In this document: piece by piece, positions 23,514 to 32,497 of the stretch
Position numbering within the stretch: the first letter of the stretch is position 1
How the letters are laid out: each line of letters opens with the position of its first letter
Origin: a bacterium
Lineage (GTDB): Bacteria > Myxococcota_A > UBA9160 > SZUA-336
Direction of reading: 5' to 3'
DNA length: 33,377 bases
Assembly: GCA_024226335.1 (NCBI GenBank)
Contig: JAAELY010000518.1
Coordinates: forward strand, 1 to 33,377
The notes under the pieces: generated by a model
What the model was told of the DNA's origin: nothing
The model's input: the letters and a program-made list of their open reading frames with translations, nothing else
Database searches by the model: none
Position numbers and translations under genes: made by a program

Positions 23514-24449
23514 ATGGCTCCGCGACTCGACGTGTGCCTGCGCAGTCCGATCCGCGCGTTCGACTTCTCCGAAGCCGATCTGGCGCCCTTGCGCAGCGCG
23601 TTTCCAGCACTGGAACTGGTCATTCACGAGCGAGTCCGAGATCTGATCGCAGCACTTCCCGAGAGCGAATTGATCGTTACCTGGATGTTGCGGGCGGACG
23701 CTTTCGCGAAAGCTCCAGCGCTGCGCGCGGTCTTCACACCCTCGGCGGGCAATGACTGGGTCGCCGAAGATCCCGCTGGCCGGGTTCCTACGCACTACGG
23801 CACGTTCCACGGCGGAATGATGGCCGAGTCCCTGCTCGGGCTCATGCAACACTTCAACCGCAGGATTGGCGCGATGCTCGACAACGAGACGCGGCGCGAC
23901 TGGGACCGGAATCTGCAGTTCCCCGGTCGCATGCTGCGCAATCAACACGCCGTGATCATCGGCTACGGCCAGATCGGCCGGGAATGCGCCCGGTTGCTGG
24001 GCGCGCTGGGCATGAGCGTTTCGGGAGTCCAGCGCTCACACAGCGCCGGAATCGATCCGGCCAGCGGTGCCAGTTATTGCGGACTCGACGAACTCGATTC
24101 TCAGCTCGCGCGCGCCGACCACGTGGTCCTGCTCCTGCCCGGAGGCGACGCGACACGCGGATTCATGAACAGGGAACGGCTTTCGAAGATGCGAGCGGGG
24201 GCCTTCATCTACAACTTCGGACGCGGCACGGTCTTGCCAGAAGCCGATCTGCTCGAAGCGCTGAATGAGGGAACACTGGCTGGAGCCGGACTCGATGTGA
24301 CGGAAATCGAGCCGCTACCCGCCGATTCTCCGCTCTGGTCGCACCCTCAGGTCTTCGTCATGCCGCATTCATCCTGCGTCTACGAAGAGTACCGGGCACT
24401 GCACGTCGAAGAACTCACGCGCGCGCTACAGCCGTACCTGCAAGCCTAG
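23514..24449 (+). CDS. D-isomer-specific 2-hydroxyacid dehydrogenase
   Basis: A 311-residue NAD(P)-dependent oxidoreductase. It has a GYGQIG dinucleotide motif at 150-155 and the catalytic triad of the family: R237 (NFGRGT), E266 (EIEPLP) and H285 (MPHSS). These enzymes interconvert 2-hydroxy and 2-keto acids; the divergent N-terminal substrate domain gives no clue to which. The final residues of the motif after H285 (SSCVYEEY) differ from phosphoglycerate and lactate enzymes and place it among the short, uncharacterised members. The stop faces the zinc alcohol dehydrogenase stop 10 bp away, with no terminator visible. Confidence 0.9.
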   Translation: MAPRLDVCLRSPIRAFDFSEADLAPLRSAFPALELVIHERVRDLIAALPESELIVTWMLRADAFAKAPALRAVFTPSAGNDWVAEDPAGRVPTHYGTFHGGMMAESLLGLMQHFNRRIGAMLDNETRRDWDRNLQFPGRMLRNQHAVIIGYGQIGRECARLLGALGMSVSGVQRSHSAGIDPASGASYCGLDELDSQLARADHVVLLLPGGDATRGFMNRERLSKMRAGAFIYNFGRGTVLPEADLLEALNEGTLAGAGLDVTEIEPLPADSPLWSHPQVFVMPHSSCVYEEYRALHVEELTRALQPYLQA

Positions 24450-24459
24450 CTTCGCGCCC

Positions 24460-25449
24460 TCACCCGTCGCACACCAGTACCGCCGCGCCCTGAATCGCGC
24501 CGTTGCGCAGACAATCGAGAGCCCGGTTCGCGTCGCGCAATTCGAAAGGAGTGACGTGCGTCGTGACCGGGTTGCGGGTGATGAACTCGAAGAACCCCAG
24601 CCCATCGGCGCGCGTCAGGTTGGCCACCGAGATCAGACGCCGTTCGCCCCAGAGCAGAGCATAGGGGAAGCTCGGAATATCACTCATGTGGATTCCCGCG
24701 CATACCACGGTTCCACCGGGCCGCACGGCCGCCAGCGCGAGCGGCACGAGTTCGCCCAGTGGAGCGTAGAGGATTGCCGCGTCGAGCGGTTCCGGAGACG
24801 AGTCGGTCGAGGACCCCGCCCAGACTGCGCCGAGTTCGCGCGCGAACGCCTGCGATTCCGTGTCTTCAGGCCGCGTGAAGGCGTACACCTCGCGCCCCTC
24901 TGCACGCGCCATCTGGATGACGATGTGGGCCGCGGCGCCAAATCCATACAGTCCCAGCCGGGACGGGTCACCCGACATCCGATAGGAGCGATAGCCGATC
25001 AGCCCGGCACACAGCAGTGGTGCAGCCTCGACCGATCCGTAGAGGTCGGGGATCGAGAAGGCGAAGCGGGCATCGACGATCGCCTCCTGAGCAAAGCCAC
25101 CGTCGCCCGAGAAGCCACTGAAACGAGCTCGAGCACACAGATTCTCGCGTCCGGCCCGACAGTCGGCACACGTGCCGCAGGTCCAGGCCAGCCAGGGGAT
25201 CCCGACCCGATCACCGACGCGATGAGGCGCCTGCGGCGCGCGAGTCTCGATCACCCGGCCGACGATTTCATGCCCCGGGGTGATCGGAAGCGTCGCTGGG
25301 GCGAGATCCCCGTCGATCAGGTGCAGATCGGTGCGACACACTCCGCACGCCTCGACGCGGAGCACGATCTCGCCTTCGCCCGGATCCCTGCGCTGGACCT
25401 GCCGCAACACGAGAGGTTGCCCGATGCCCTCGATTCGCATCGCCCACAT
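24460..25449 (-). CDS. Zinc-dependent alcohol dehydrogenase (MDR family)
   Basis: A 329-residue medium-chain dehydrogenase. Catalytic zinc ligands are C38 (CGVCRTD) and H60/E61 (GHE); the structural zinc site is C91, C94, C97 and C105. A Rossmann motif GLYGFGAAAH follows. The type is the AdhA-like branch that oxidises primary alcohols to aldehydes with NAD(P). ATG 25449 (MWAMRIEG) matches the family N-terminus; ATG 25440 is also possible, and the frame further up overlaps the nitroreductase gene. It lies 100 bp downstream of the nitroreductase gene on the same strand and may share its transcript. Confidence 0.9.
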   Translation of the reverse strand: MWAMRIEGIGQPLVLRQVQRRDPGEGEIVLRVEACGVCRTDLHLIDGDLAPATLPITPGHEIVGRVIETRAPQAPHRVGDRVGIPWLAWTCGTCADCRAGRENLCARARFSGFSGDGGFAQEAIVDARFAFSIPDLYGSVEAAPLLCAGLIGYRSYRMSGDPSRLGLYGFGAAAHIVIQMARAEGREVYAFTRPEDTESQAFARELGAVWAGSSTDSSPEPLDAAILYAPLGELVPLALAAVRPGGTVVCAGIHMSDIPSFPYALLWGERRLISVANLTRADGLGFFEFITRNPVTTHVTPFELRDANRALDCLRNGAIQGAAVLVCDG

Positions 25450-25549
25450 GAAGAGAGTTGTAGCATCACGGCCGCGGGTGTCTCGTTGTGCGGGCGAACA
25501 CGCGCTGGGCGTCTTCTTCTCGCGACGCGACCTGGAAGCCTGCGGGAAG

Positions 25550-26200
25550 CTAGCCTTCGGACTTCCAGGTATCCCAGTAGGTGATGTGCTCGGGAGGGCG
25601 ACGGGTCGCCTGCTTGAAGTCATCACCGACCGTATAGGCGACCGGAAGCAGTCCGCATTGCGTCACGCCCTCGGGAATCCCCAGTAGCTCAGCTGCTTCG
25701 GCCTCCGCTGCCAGGTGCATCGTGGTCAGAACCGTGCCGAGTCCTCGCGAGCGCAACGCGAGTTGAAAGCTCCAGACCGCGGGAAACATCGAACCGAAGA
25801 AGCCCGCCGCCATGCCCGAGGGCGCCTCTGCCGGCAACCGTCCCTTCAAGCAGGGGATGACGTGGACGGGGACTTCGTGGAGGTGTTCGGTGAGATAGAC
25901 GGCAGAGTCGAGTACGCGCGCAGTCTGTTCTCTGCCCGAGGCTTGCGCTTGATCGCGGCCCGCGGCCAGATAGTCGGCGCCGGACTTGCGATACATCTCG
26001 GCGAGTGCGCGGCGCTTGTCGGCATCGGTCACGATCAACCAGCGCCAACCCTGCATATTCGATCCAGTGGGAGCCTGCTGCGAAAGCCGGATGCAATCCA
26101 GAATCACCTCGCGAGGCACATCTCGCGTCAGATCGAGGCGCTTGCGAACGGCGCGCGTGGTCGAAAGAAGTCGGTCCGTGGTTTTGAGGTCGAATGACAT
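25550..26200 (-). CDS. Nitroreductase family FMN protein
   Basis: A 216-residue flavoprotein. The N-terminal TTRAVRKRLD segment, the LSQQAPTGSNMQGW motif (FMN phosphate and ring contacts), the SFQLALRSRGLGTVLTT helix and the late LLGIPEG motif are family marks. Members reduce nitroaromatics, quinones or enals, or carry out flavin-dependent dehydrogenation; the specific reaction is unknown. It is cytosolic and probably a dimer. ATG 26200 has no clear ribosome site. Confidence 0.9.
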   Translation of the reverse strand: MSFDLKTTDRLLSTTRAVRKRLDLTRDVPREVILDCIRLSQQAPTGSNMQGWRWLIVTDADKRRALAEMYRKSGADYLAAGRDQAQASGREQTARVLDSAVYLTEHLHEVPVHVIPCLKGRLPAEAPSGMAAGFFGSMFPAVWSFQLALRSRGLGTVLTTMHLAAEAEAAELLGIPEGVTQCGLLPVAYTVGDDFKQATRRPPEHITYWDTWKSEG

Positions 26201-26275
26201 GGCCCGGAGTATACGGGGAACCCGTGTTGAATCCGAATCGTCCGATCCGCGCTGGGGAACAGGGGCTCGGCTTCG

Positions 26276-26818
26276 TCAGGACGACGGTTCAGCGCACGCT
26301 TCGCGATATTCGGCCGCGAGTTCCTCGTAGTGTGAAACCCGCCGCTCGCTCTCATCCTGTTCCGCTTCGCTCAGTTCGCGCACGTAGCGGGCCGGCTGCC
26401 CCGCCCAGAGCTGACCCGACAGAACTCGCTTGCCTGGAGTGACCAGCGCACCGGCCGCGACCATGGCACGGCTTTCCACGACCGCTTCGTCCATCACGAC
26501 TGCACCCATTCCAATGAACGCCCGGTCCTCGAGCCTGCAGGCGTGAATGACGCACTGATGACCGATCAGGACGTCGTCCCCGATCGTCGCGGCCCAGCCG
26601 TCGTTCGTCACGTGGATGATCGTGCCGTCCTGAATATTCGTTCGCGCGCCGATGCGAATCGGCTGAACGTCTCCGCGAAGCACGCAACCAAACCACACGC
26701 TCGAGCGCGCACCGATCTCCACGTCGCCAATTACCGAGCAGCCTGGAGCGAGGAAAGCGTCGGCGGCGACGCGCGGTAGCACACCGCGATAAGGCAAGAC
26801 GATGGGGGCTGTACTCAT
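26276..26818 (-). CDS. Gamma-class carbonic anhydrase family protein
   Basis: A 180-residue left-handed beta-helix protein with hexapeptide repeats. Three histidines at the metal positions are visible: H69 (IIHVTN), H87 (IGHQC) and H92 (VIHAC), with RGD at 48-50 and NIQDG at 61-65. Homologues (YrdA, CaiE and Cam-like) bind zinc or iron; only some hydrate CO2. The C-terminal helix (residues about 145-178) is normal for the group. Its ATG shares ATGA (26815-26818) with the stop of the STT3-like membrane protein gene, so it is translationally coupled to it, which is an unusual partner. Confidence 0.93.
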   Translation of the reverse strand: MSTAPIVLPYRGVLPRVAADAFLAPGCSVIGDVEIGARSSVWFGCVLRGDVQPIRIGARTNIQDGTIIHVTNDGWAATIGDDVLIGHQCVIHACRLEDRAFIGMGAVVMDEAVVESRAMVAAGALVTPGKRVLSGQLWAGQPARYVRELSEAEQDESERRVSHYEELAAEYREACAEPSS

Positions 26819-28716
26819 CGGAGCATCCTATCAGTTCGTTCGGGGTGAACTTCGAACACTCGGTACATGGGCTGCAGTTCTCCAAGCGCCGAGATTCTCG
26901 GACCGGAAGAAAGCAACGCGAAACCGGGGACGGATCCAGAATCCAGACGCCGAAACAAGCTGCGCTCGGCTTCGGGTCGCAGTCGAAGCGTTTCGGGATC
27001 CACCAACGACTCCCGGCCCAGTGTCTTCGGTGCGTAATACAGAAAGCTCGGGTCGTACCACGTCACCACCCAGCGCACTCGTCGCGCCAGGAGTCGAGCG
27101 CGGAGATCAGATGCATCTTCCGGGGTCGAAAGGAGCATGCGGTGAGCATCGAGAATTCCCTCGAGGTTTCTGTGGTAACCCGAGGCGACCACTGGAAGAT
27201 CCCCGTAGTACATCAGGTGAGCTCCCAACTGCCAGTGCGCCAGCACACTGTGTCCAGGCGCCGTTCGTGCGCGCTCGCGGAGTTCCAAGGCCAGTCCGCG
27301 GGAAGCTTCTGCAACCGCGACCGCAGATTTCGAATGGGCGGGTAGCGAGGTGGCGGCCGCCAGACCCAGGACGACGCACGCCAGTGCGACAAGCGTTTGG
27401 CCAGGTGGCCTCCGGCGTCGGATCGCATCCGCACCCAGCACGAGCACCAGCGGGTACAAGGGCGCGAACAGATGGGCGAGTTTGACCTCCCAGCAGGCCA
27501 GCGCAAGCGTCCCACTCGCCAGAACGATTCCGGCCACGCGAAGCCGCCTGGAGCGCTCGGCATCGAATGCGAAGGCCACAAGAGCGAGTGGGAAGACTGG
27601 CAGTAGAAACGAGAAACGGTGCAGCGCAGGCCAGAAGGTGAAGCGCAGATCCGGCCCGACAAACAGATGCCGGAACTCGGAGACCTCGCCCTGCACCCAG
27701 TTCTGCACCGCGGAAAAGGCCGCGAATTCTGCGCCGATTGCATCGCGCAGTCCGCCGAACAGCGCCAGTGGCATCAGTCCCAGGGCGATCGCGAGACCCG
27801 CACAGGCCAGCACTCGTCCGGCCGTTGCGGCCCGCGCTCGACCCGCGATCCCCACGAAGCCGCTGAAGACCGCGGCCTGGTAGAGCTGGAACCAGGATAT
27901 GCGATCGAATTCCGCATTCGCCCAGACGGCCTGTTCGCTGGCGAGGCCCAGACACAGAGTCCCCAGCCAGCCGAGGCACCAGGCACGCTGCGCGCGCCAG
28001 AAACTGCGCCCGGGCAAACCGAACAACGCCAGAGCCAGGACCGCCGCGCACCACAGCCAGAACAAGAGCATCGACTCGGTCGAAACCCAGACGGCCAGCC
28101 CGAGGCCGGCACCGGCTGCAGCCGCCAGTCCGGTGCGTGCGCGTCCATCGAGCGCAATCAGCGAACCGTACACAAAACCGACCAGAGCCAGATGCTGCAG
28201 ATTCTGGTGATCGCCATTGCCGAGCCACGATACGTTGACCAGCGAATACGACAACGCGTAGAACCCACCGACGCATAGCGCGCCGAGATCGCCACACAGC
28301 CTTCGGGCTCCCAGCAGGAGTAGCCAGAGCGAGCAGGTCGCGAGTACGGGTCCGGCGACCAGCGTACCCGCCTCGTAGGTGCGAGCCCCGGGAAAGAAAA
28401 CAGCTGCGGGAACATCCAGTGCGCGAATCACCCGATCCATCGGCTGGGTCCAGTGACTGGTGCTGCCCTGCGGAAAGCCGTCCTTGCGTTCCAGGACCGG
28501 ATAGTCCGTTTCGCGATCGAGCGTCCGGAGGCGCTCCAGGCGGCGCACCGAGTCGTTGTCCCAGAACAACAGACCATCGCTGCGCACGACCTCTCCAAAA
28601 TTCCAGCAACGCACGAGCAAGCCCAGGAGCAGGAGTGCAGCCACACCGACCCCCCAGGCGCGCGAGTGCTGCGCCAACATTCCCGCGCGCGGGTCGACCT
28701 GGAACAGTGAAGGCAA
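26815..28716 (-). CDS. STT3/PglB-like polytopic membrane protein (GT-C type), divergent
   Basis: A 633-residue protein with about a dozen hydrophobic helices to residue 470 and a soluble C-terminal domain. It resembles oligosaccharyltransferase STT3/PglB. A first-loop acidic motif FWDNDSVRRLERL at 51-63 stands for the DxD metal site. FPQGSTSHWTQPMD is at 81-94, and GDHQNLQHL (168-176) recalls the DHH loop. The WWDYG site is represented by HWQLG (about residue 495) before YYGDLPVVA. The acceptor-recognition motif is thus degenerate, so protein N-glycosylation is not assured; transfer to another acceptor is possible. TTG 28716 with AGGA upstream is used; ATG 28680 is an alternative. Confidence 0.75.
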   Translation of the reverse strand: MPSLFQVDPRAGMLAQHSRAWGVGVAALLLLGLLVRCWNFGEVVRSDGLLFWDNDSVRRLERLRTLDRETDYPVLERKDGFPQGSTSHWTQPMDRVIRALDVPAAVFFPGARTYEAGTLVAGPVLATCSLWLLLLGARRLCGDLGALCVGGFYALSYSLVNVSWLGNGDHQNLQHLALVGFVYGSLIALDGRARTGLAAAAGAGLGLAVWVSTESMLLFWLWCAAVLALALFGLPGRSFWRAQRAWCLGWLGTLCLGLASEQAVWANAEFDRISWFQLYQAAVFSGFVGIAGRARAATAGRVLACAGLAIALGLMPLALFGGLRDAIGAEFAAFSAVQNWVQGEVSEFRHLFVGPDLRFTFWPALHRFSFLLPVFPLALVAFAFDAERSRRLRVAGIVLASGTLALACWEVKLAHLFAPLYPLVLVLGADAIRRRRPPGQTLVALACVVLGLAAATSLPAHSKSAVAVAEASRGLALELRERARTAPGHSVLAHWQLGAHLMYYGDLPVVASGYHRNLEGILDAHRMLLSTPEDASDLRARLLARRVRWVVTWYDPSFLYYAPKTLGRESLVDPETLRLRPEAERSLFRRLDSGSVPGFALLSSGPRISALGELQPMYRVFEVHPERTDRMLR

Positions 28717-28824
28717 GCGCCCATCCTAACGAACCGAGCGCCCGGACTGGCGAAGATGACACGACTTCGCGAGCGATGACCCGACTTCTAAAGGCGGCGG
28801 AGGGGGATTCCGACCTCAATCAGA

Positions 28825-29154
28825 ATGAGCAAACCAAAACGCGCATTCCCCCGGATCAAGCGACGAGTGAGCTGTGACCTCACGGTGGGCGACAGTCGCC
28901 ACGTGGGCGTGGTTCTGGATCTGTCTCCGAGGGGCTTTTTCGTCCAGACGGGCGCAAGCGTGGACATCGGCGCCAAGGTGGACGTCGCCTTGTGTGGCCG
29001 TGATGGCGCGATGGTGGAGGTCGAAGCCGTCGTCACGAACCGTCGCAAGATCCCGCCACAACTGGCCTCCGTCGCGCGCGGTGGACTCGGCTGCTGCCTG
29101 AAGACCACGCCCGAGGACTACTACCGGCTTCTTGCGAACATCAGTCCCGCCTAG
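28825..29154 (+). CDS. PilZ domain protein (canonical c-di-GMP motif)
   Basis: A 109-residue PilZ protein with R10-IKR-R14 (RxxxR) and D32-L-S34-P-R-G37 (DxSxxG), both intact, so cyclic di-GMP binding is expected. The remaining strands (GVVLDLS, FFVQTGA, VDVALCG, VEVEAVVTN) form the barrel. No other domain is fused. No Shine-Dalgarno site precedes ATG 28825. The gene is divergent from the STT3-like gene; the 108 bp between shows no clear promoter. Its 3' end overlaps the remnant gene on the other strand by 14 bp. Confidence 0.88.
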   Translation: MSKPKRAFPRIKRRVSCDLTVGDSRHVGVVLDLSPRGFFVQTGASVDIGAKVDVALCGRDGAMVEVEAVVTNRRKIPPQLASVARGGLGCCLKTTPEDYYRLLANISPA

Positions 29155-29562
29155 CGAGTTCGCGCGCTTCTTCGAGCGAAACGAGGCGCAGCCTCGGGGG
29201 CTCTGCCTCTTCGGAGGCTTGCAAGAAGCGGATGGCGAGCAGTCCCTGTTCGTGACCGGCCGCATTCAGCCAGTTCTGGTGGCCTGGATCGCGGTGCGCG
29301 ATCACCAGCCGATCGGAGCCGTCCGCTTCGACGCGTAATTCCCGATCGTTGACCTCCTCATCCCATTCGATCGCGTCGCCATCAGCCGGTATCCGTAGCG
29401 ACCATCGAGTGCCGCCACATGGTAGTCGACGTCCGGATTGTCATCGATCAACTTGCGCTGGGGGCTCCCCCCAGGAAGCCTGCGACGATCAACCCCCACG
29501 AGCGCATCCCTGCGGATTCTGAGCTCATCCCTGCCCCACGAGTCCGGCGTCGCCCATATCAC
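29141..29562 (-). pseudogene. Decayed C-terminal remnant of a DUF1214-like gene
   Basis: Two neighbouring minus-strand frames each hold protein-like text. The upstream frame (29562 to about 29400) reads VIWATPDSWGRDELR and later DDNPDVDYHVAALDG. The downstream frame (about 29400 to a TGA at 29141) reads WDEEVNDRELRVEADGS, DPGHQNWLNAAGHEQG and RLRLVSLEEA. In DUF1214-type proteins comparable segments (DNPDxxY..., NDRxLxxxxDGS, PGHxNWL) occur in this order, so a frameshift near 29400 plus loss of the N-terminal part and perhaps an internal piece explains the pattern. It overlaps the end of the VOC gene. The family assignment is from memory of the motif order and was not searched. Confidence 0.55.
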
Positions 29563-30022
29563 CCGCAGGTCCGGGACCGTCAGTGCCGAGACGCCCGCCT
29601 TTGTCGAAATGTCCCCGGCCGGGAAGATGATTGAATTCGACGCGAATGCCGTCGGGATCCTCGAAGAGAATCGAATAGTAGCCGGGCGCGAAACCGGCCT
29701 CTTCGGGGCCGTGGATCAGCTTCGCGTTCAACTCGTTCTTCACGAATTCGCAGATGGCGTCGACGCTCTCGCGATCGCGAGCGCGGAAGCAGAAGTGGTG
29801 CAGACCGGATCGGTTCTGGTCAAAACGCGAGTCGTCGCCTCCTTCGGGGATTCCCCTCACGAGGATCCCGGTGCGACTGCCGATGCAGTAGACGATTCCC
29901 TCGCCGCGAACCAGGGTCTTCATTTCCAGGAAATGACAGAGCTTTTCCCAGAACGGCAGGCATTCCTCGACATTGCTCACCGTCAGCTGGATATGGGCGA
30001 TCCCATTCACTTCGACTGTCAC
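29525..30022 (-). CDS. VOC (glyoxalase/dioxygenase) family protein
   Basis: About 165 residues with two beta-alpha-beta-beta-beta modules. Probable metal ligands are H10 (IAHIQLTV), H75 or H76 (GLHHFCFR) and E129 (RVEF) in the hallmark LFEDPDGIRVEF. This fits a lactoylglutathione lyase-like or extradiol dioxygenase-like metalloenzyme; the substrate is unknown. GTG 30022 is selected because GAGGAGG lies 5 bp upstream; the longer frame to 30181 adds a non-homologous leader. The last 25 or so residues are Gly/Asp-rich and overlap the remnant gene in another frame, so the original 3' end may have been altered. Confidence 0.85.
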   Translation of the reverse strand: MTVEVNGIAHIQLTVSNVEECLPFWEKLCHFLEMKTLVRGEGIVYCIGSRTGILVRGIPEGGDDSRFDQNRSGLHHFCFRARDRESVDAICEFVKNELNAKLIHGPEEAGFAPGYYSILFEDPDGIRVEFNHLPGRGHFDKGGRLGTDGPGPAGDMGDAGLVGQG

Positions 30023-30132
30023 TCGATCCTCCTCAAATGCTCCTTTTCGGGCCTGAACAGGCTTCCAGCTTACGCCATTCGCCCGAGCCAATACTTCGGG
30101 CTGTAGGGCCATCCCCCGCAGAAAGCACCCGT

Positions 30133-31464
30133 ATGCTAGAAGAGCCATCCAACCAGCCGCCAACCGGAAGGGCGGATGCATCGACGGCCCGCACCGCTTC
30201 TCCTACACTTTTCGGGCCAAAGCCTGGGGGGGTGGGAGTGACGGCCGAGAACCCGATCCACGACTTTACGGGAAAGCTGCGTCAGCCAGTTCTGGCGCCG
30301 CAGCTACAAGCGTATGTCGAATGGCGGCGGGCATTGGAGCGAGCCCGCGCGAATGGAGAGCCGGACCCTCCACCGCCGGACCTGGCCCCGGTTTCGATCA
30401 ACCTGGACCTGACGACCGCCTGCAATTTCCGTTGCACCCATTGCATCGACTGGGGAATCCTCAACACAAAGCACAAGTACCAGGAACAGGAACTGCGAGA
30501 CAGCTTGATGCTCATGGCGGAGCGGGGTCTGCGTTCCGTGATCCTGATCGGCGGGGGTGAGCCCACGCTCTTCCCGAGATTCCCGGCTTTCGTCGAATAC
30601 CTGAAGGAACTCGGCCTACAGGTCGCCATCGTGAGCAATGGCAGTCGCGGTCATCACCTCGCAGAAGCCGCGCGCCACATGGACGAACGCGACTGGATCC
30701 GTCTCTCACTGGACTCCGGCAGCAACGGTTTGTTCCAGGCGATGCACAGACCGGCCGCGGGAGTCGATCTCGATACCATCTGCCAGTCCATTCCTAAGAT
30801 CAAAGAAGCCAACCCGAAAGTGCGCGTGGGCTTCTCGTACATCATCGTGTGGAGCGGCGCATCGCGCGAAGACAACGAGATCTTCGAGAACATCCACGAA
30901 ATCACGACCGCGGCGAGGCGAGCCAAACGCTCGGGATTCGACTACATCGCGTTCAAGCCCGTGCTGGAGCGCCAGACGGACGGTGCGGAGGTCATGGACC
31001 CCTCGAAGACTTCGCGAGAAACAGCTGACGTGATCGCGAGTATTCGCGTCGAGGTCGACCAGGCCAAGGAACTCGCGGACGACAAGTTCGAAGTGTATGA
31101 GAGCATCAATCTGCGCATGCTCGAAGACGGCAGCTGGCACGAGTTCGCCCGCCAACCGCGCACCTGCCATATGCAGGCGCTGCGTCAGGTACTGACGCCG
31201 ACGGGTCTGTTCAACTGCCCCGCGCACCGCGGAGTGGCCAAAGCCGAGATCGCGGGAAAGACCGCCTTCAACGATGAGCAATCGGCCGCCGAGACCGGCA
31301 GCCAATTGCTCAGGATTCTGGATGACTTCGACGCGAGCAAGGAATGCCGCGAGGTCACCTGCCTCTACAACGACGTAAACTGGTGGCTCGAGAAATTGAT
31401 CCACGATCCCCTTCTGGATCTGGATGCCGAAGTCGGAGAAGAGCGCCAGGATTACTTCCTGTAG
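30133..31464 (+). CDS. Radical SAM protein with C-terminal SPASM-like cysteines
   Basis: About 443 residues. The radical SAM cluster motif is C97-x3-C101-x2-C104 (TACNFRCTHC), followed by GGGEPT at 140-145 for SAM binding. Four further cysteines near the C-terminus (RTCHM, FNCPA, KECREVTCLY) are arranged like an auxiliary SPASM/twitch iron-sulfur cluster. Members modify peptides, sugars or cofactors. It is followed 4 bp later by a heptosyltransferase gene and then heptose-1-phosphate adenylyltransferase, which suggests an envelope-glycan role (context inference). ATG 30133 is used; GTG 30232 or 30238 with G-rich upstream sequence would give a shorter N-terminus. Confidence 0.88.
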   Translation: MLEEPSNQPPTGRADASTARTASPTLFGPKPGGVGVTAENPIHDFTGKLRQPVLAPQLQAYVEWRRALERARANGEPDPPPPDLAPVSINLDLTTACNFRCTHCIDWGILNTKHKYQEQELRDSLMLMAERGLRSVILIGGGEPTLFPRFPAFVEYLKELGLQVAIVSNGSRGHHLAEAARHMDERDWIRLSLDSGSNGLFQAMHRPAAGVDLDTICQSIPKIKEANPKVRVGFSYIIVWSGASREDNEIFENIHEITTAARRAKRSGFDYIAFKPVLERQTDGAEVMDPSKTSRETADVIASIRVEVDQAKELADDKFEVYESINLRMLEDGSWHEFARQPRTCHMQALRQVLTPTGLFNCPAHRGVAKAEIAGKTAFNDEQSAAETGSQLLRILDDFDASKECREVTCLYNDVNWWLEKLIHDPLLDLDAEVGEERQDYFL

Positions 31465-31468
31465 TTCG

Positions 31469-32497
31469 ATGGATGCGCCCCGCCGCATCCTGGTATGCGC
31501 ACCGAACTGGCTCGGTGACGTCCTCATGGCAACGCCTGCGTTGCGCGCTCTGCGACGGGCGCACCCGGATGCCGAGATCAGCATTTCAGCCCGAGCGAAT
31601 CTGGTTGCGCTGATCGCAGCGCTGCCCGGTGTCGACCACACGCTTCCCGCTGCGCAAAAAGGCTGGGCGGCCGCCCGCGCGCAGGCATCGACTCTGAGTG
31701 CGCAGGGCTTTGACTGGGCGGTCTTGCTGCCCGATTCCTCCACTGTGGCCCTGCCACCTTTCCTGGCCAGGATTCCCCTGCGCGCGGGTTATGCGCGCGA
31801 ACCGCTGCGTCGCTTGCTGATCAACCGGGCGGTCCCGCTGCCGCGTCAGGCCGGAAAACGCCTGCCGATATCCATGATCGAGCGCTACCTGAGGATTACA
31901 CGTGCAATCGGTTGCCCTGATGCCGGATTATCGCTGGACCTGGAGGTGCACTCGAAGGATCGCGAAGCCATCGCCAAACGCCTGGAGGCCGCGCAGGTCG
32001 ACTCGCGAGAGTCCCTGCTGGTGGTGACACCGGGCGCGAACTTTGGAGCCAGTAAACTCTGGCCTGCCGAACACTTCGCCGAGGCCTGCACAAGACTGCG
32101 CACTTGCCACGGATTGCGGGCGGTACTCGCGCCCGGGCCCGGAGAGGAGCCCGTGGCGAGGCAGATCGCAGAACTGGCGGACGGCGCAGCGCTGGTGCTC
32201 GATGAACCCTGTACCAGCCTGCTCGAACTGGCGGCCTTGATCGAACGCGCCACACTCGTGCTGAGCAACGACACCGGTCCGCGCCATATGGCCGTCGCTC
32301 TCGCGACGCCCGTCATCTCCCTGCTCGGGCCCACGGACCCGAGACACACCGAGCACCTGCTGGAGGGCCAACGAATCTTGCGCGAAGCGGTCGACTGCAG
32401 TCCCTGCCACCAGAAAACTTGCCCGACCGATCATCGCTGCATGACCCGTCTCGCCCCCGCACGCGTCGAGCAGGCGGCGCGGGAACTCCTGTCGTGA
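31469..32497 (+). CDS. waaF: Glycosyltransferase family 9, heptosyltransferase II-like
   Basis: A 342-residue GT-B enzyme that transfers heptose from ADP-heptose in LPS inner core assembly. The N-terminal ILVCAPNWLGDVLMATPALRAL motif and the C-terminal LSNDTGPRHMAVAL and LLGPTDPRHT motifs are those of WaaF/WaaC/WaaQ proteins. The late CSPCHQKTCPTDHRCM segment is typical of WaaF. ATG 31469 (MDAPRRILV) lies 4 bp after the radical SAM stop; the stop overlaps the next gene by GTGA. This shows a Gram-negative LPS with a heptose core. Confidence 0.88.
   Translation: MDAPRRILVCAPNWLGDVLMATPALRALRRAHPDAEISISARANLVALIAALPGVDHTLPAAQKGWAAARAQASTLSAQGFDWAVLLPDSSTVALPPFLARIPLRAGYAREPLRRLLINRAVPLPRQAGKRLPISMIERYLRITRAIGCPDAGLSLDLEVHSKDREAIAKRLEAAQVDSRESLLVVTPGANFGASKLWPAEHFAEACTRLRTCHGLRAVLAPGPGEEPVARQIAELADGAALVLDEPCTSLLELAALIERATLVLSNDTGPRHMAVALATPVISLLGPTDPRHTEHLLEGQRILREAVDCSPCHQKTCPTDHRCMTRLAPARVEQAARELLS

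Noticed and set aside
27107-28819. 570-residue frame overlapping the STT3-like gene
   Set aside because: Low-complexity Arg/Gly/Ser-rich text with no motif, while the other frame has regular membrane helices and recognisable STT3-like motifs.
30706-31743. 345-residue minus-strand frame opposite the radical SAM gene
   Set aside because: It lies antisense to a gene with clear CxxxCxxC and GGGEPT motifs and shows no domain of its own.
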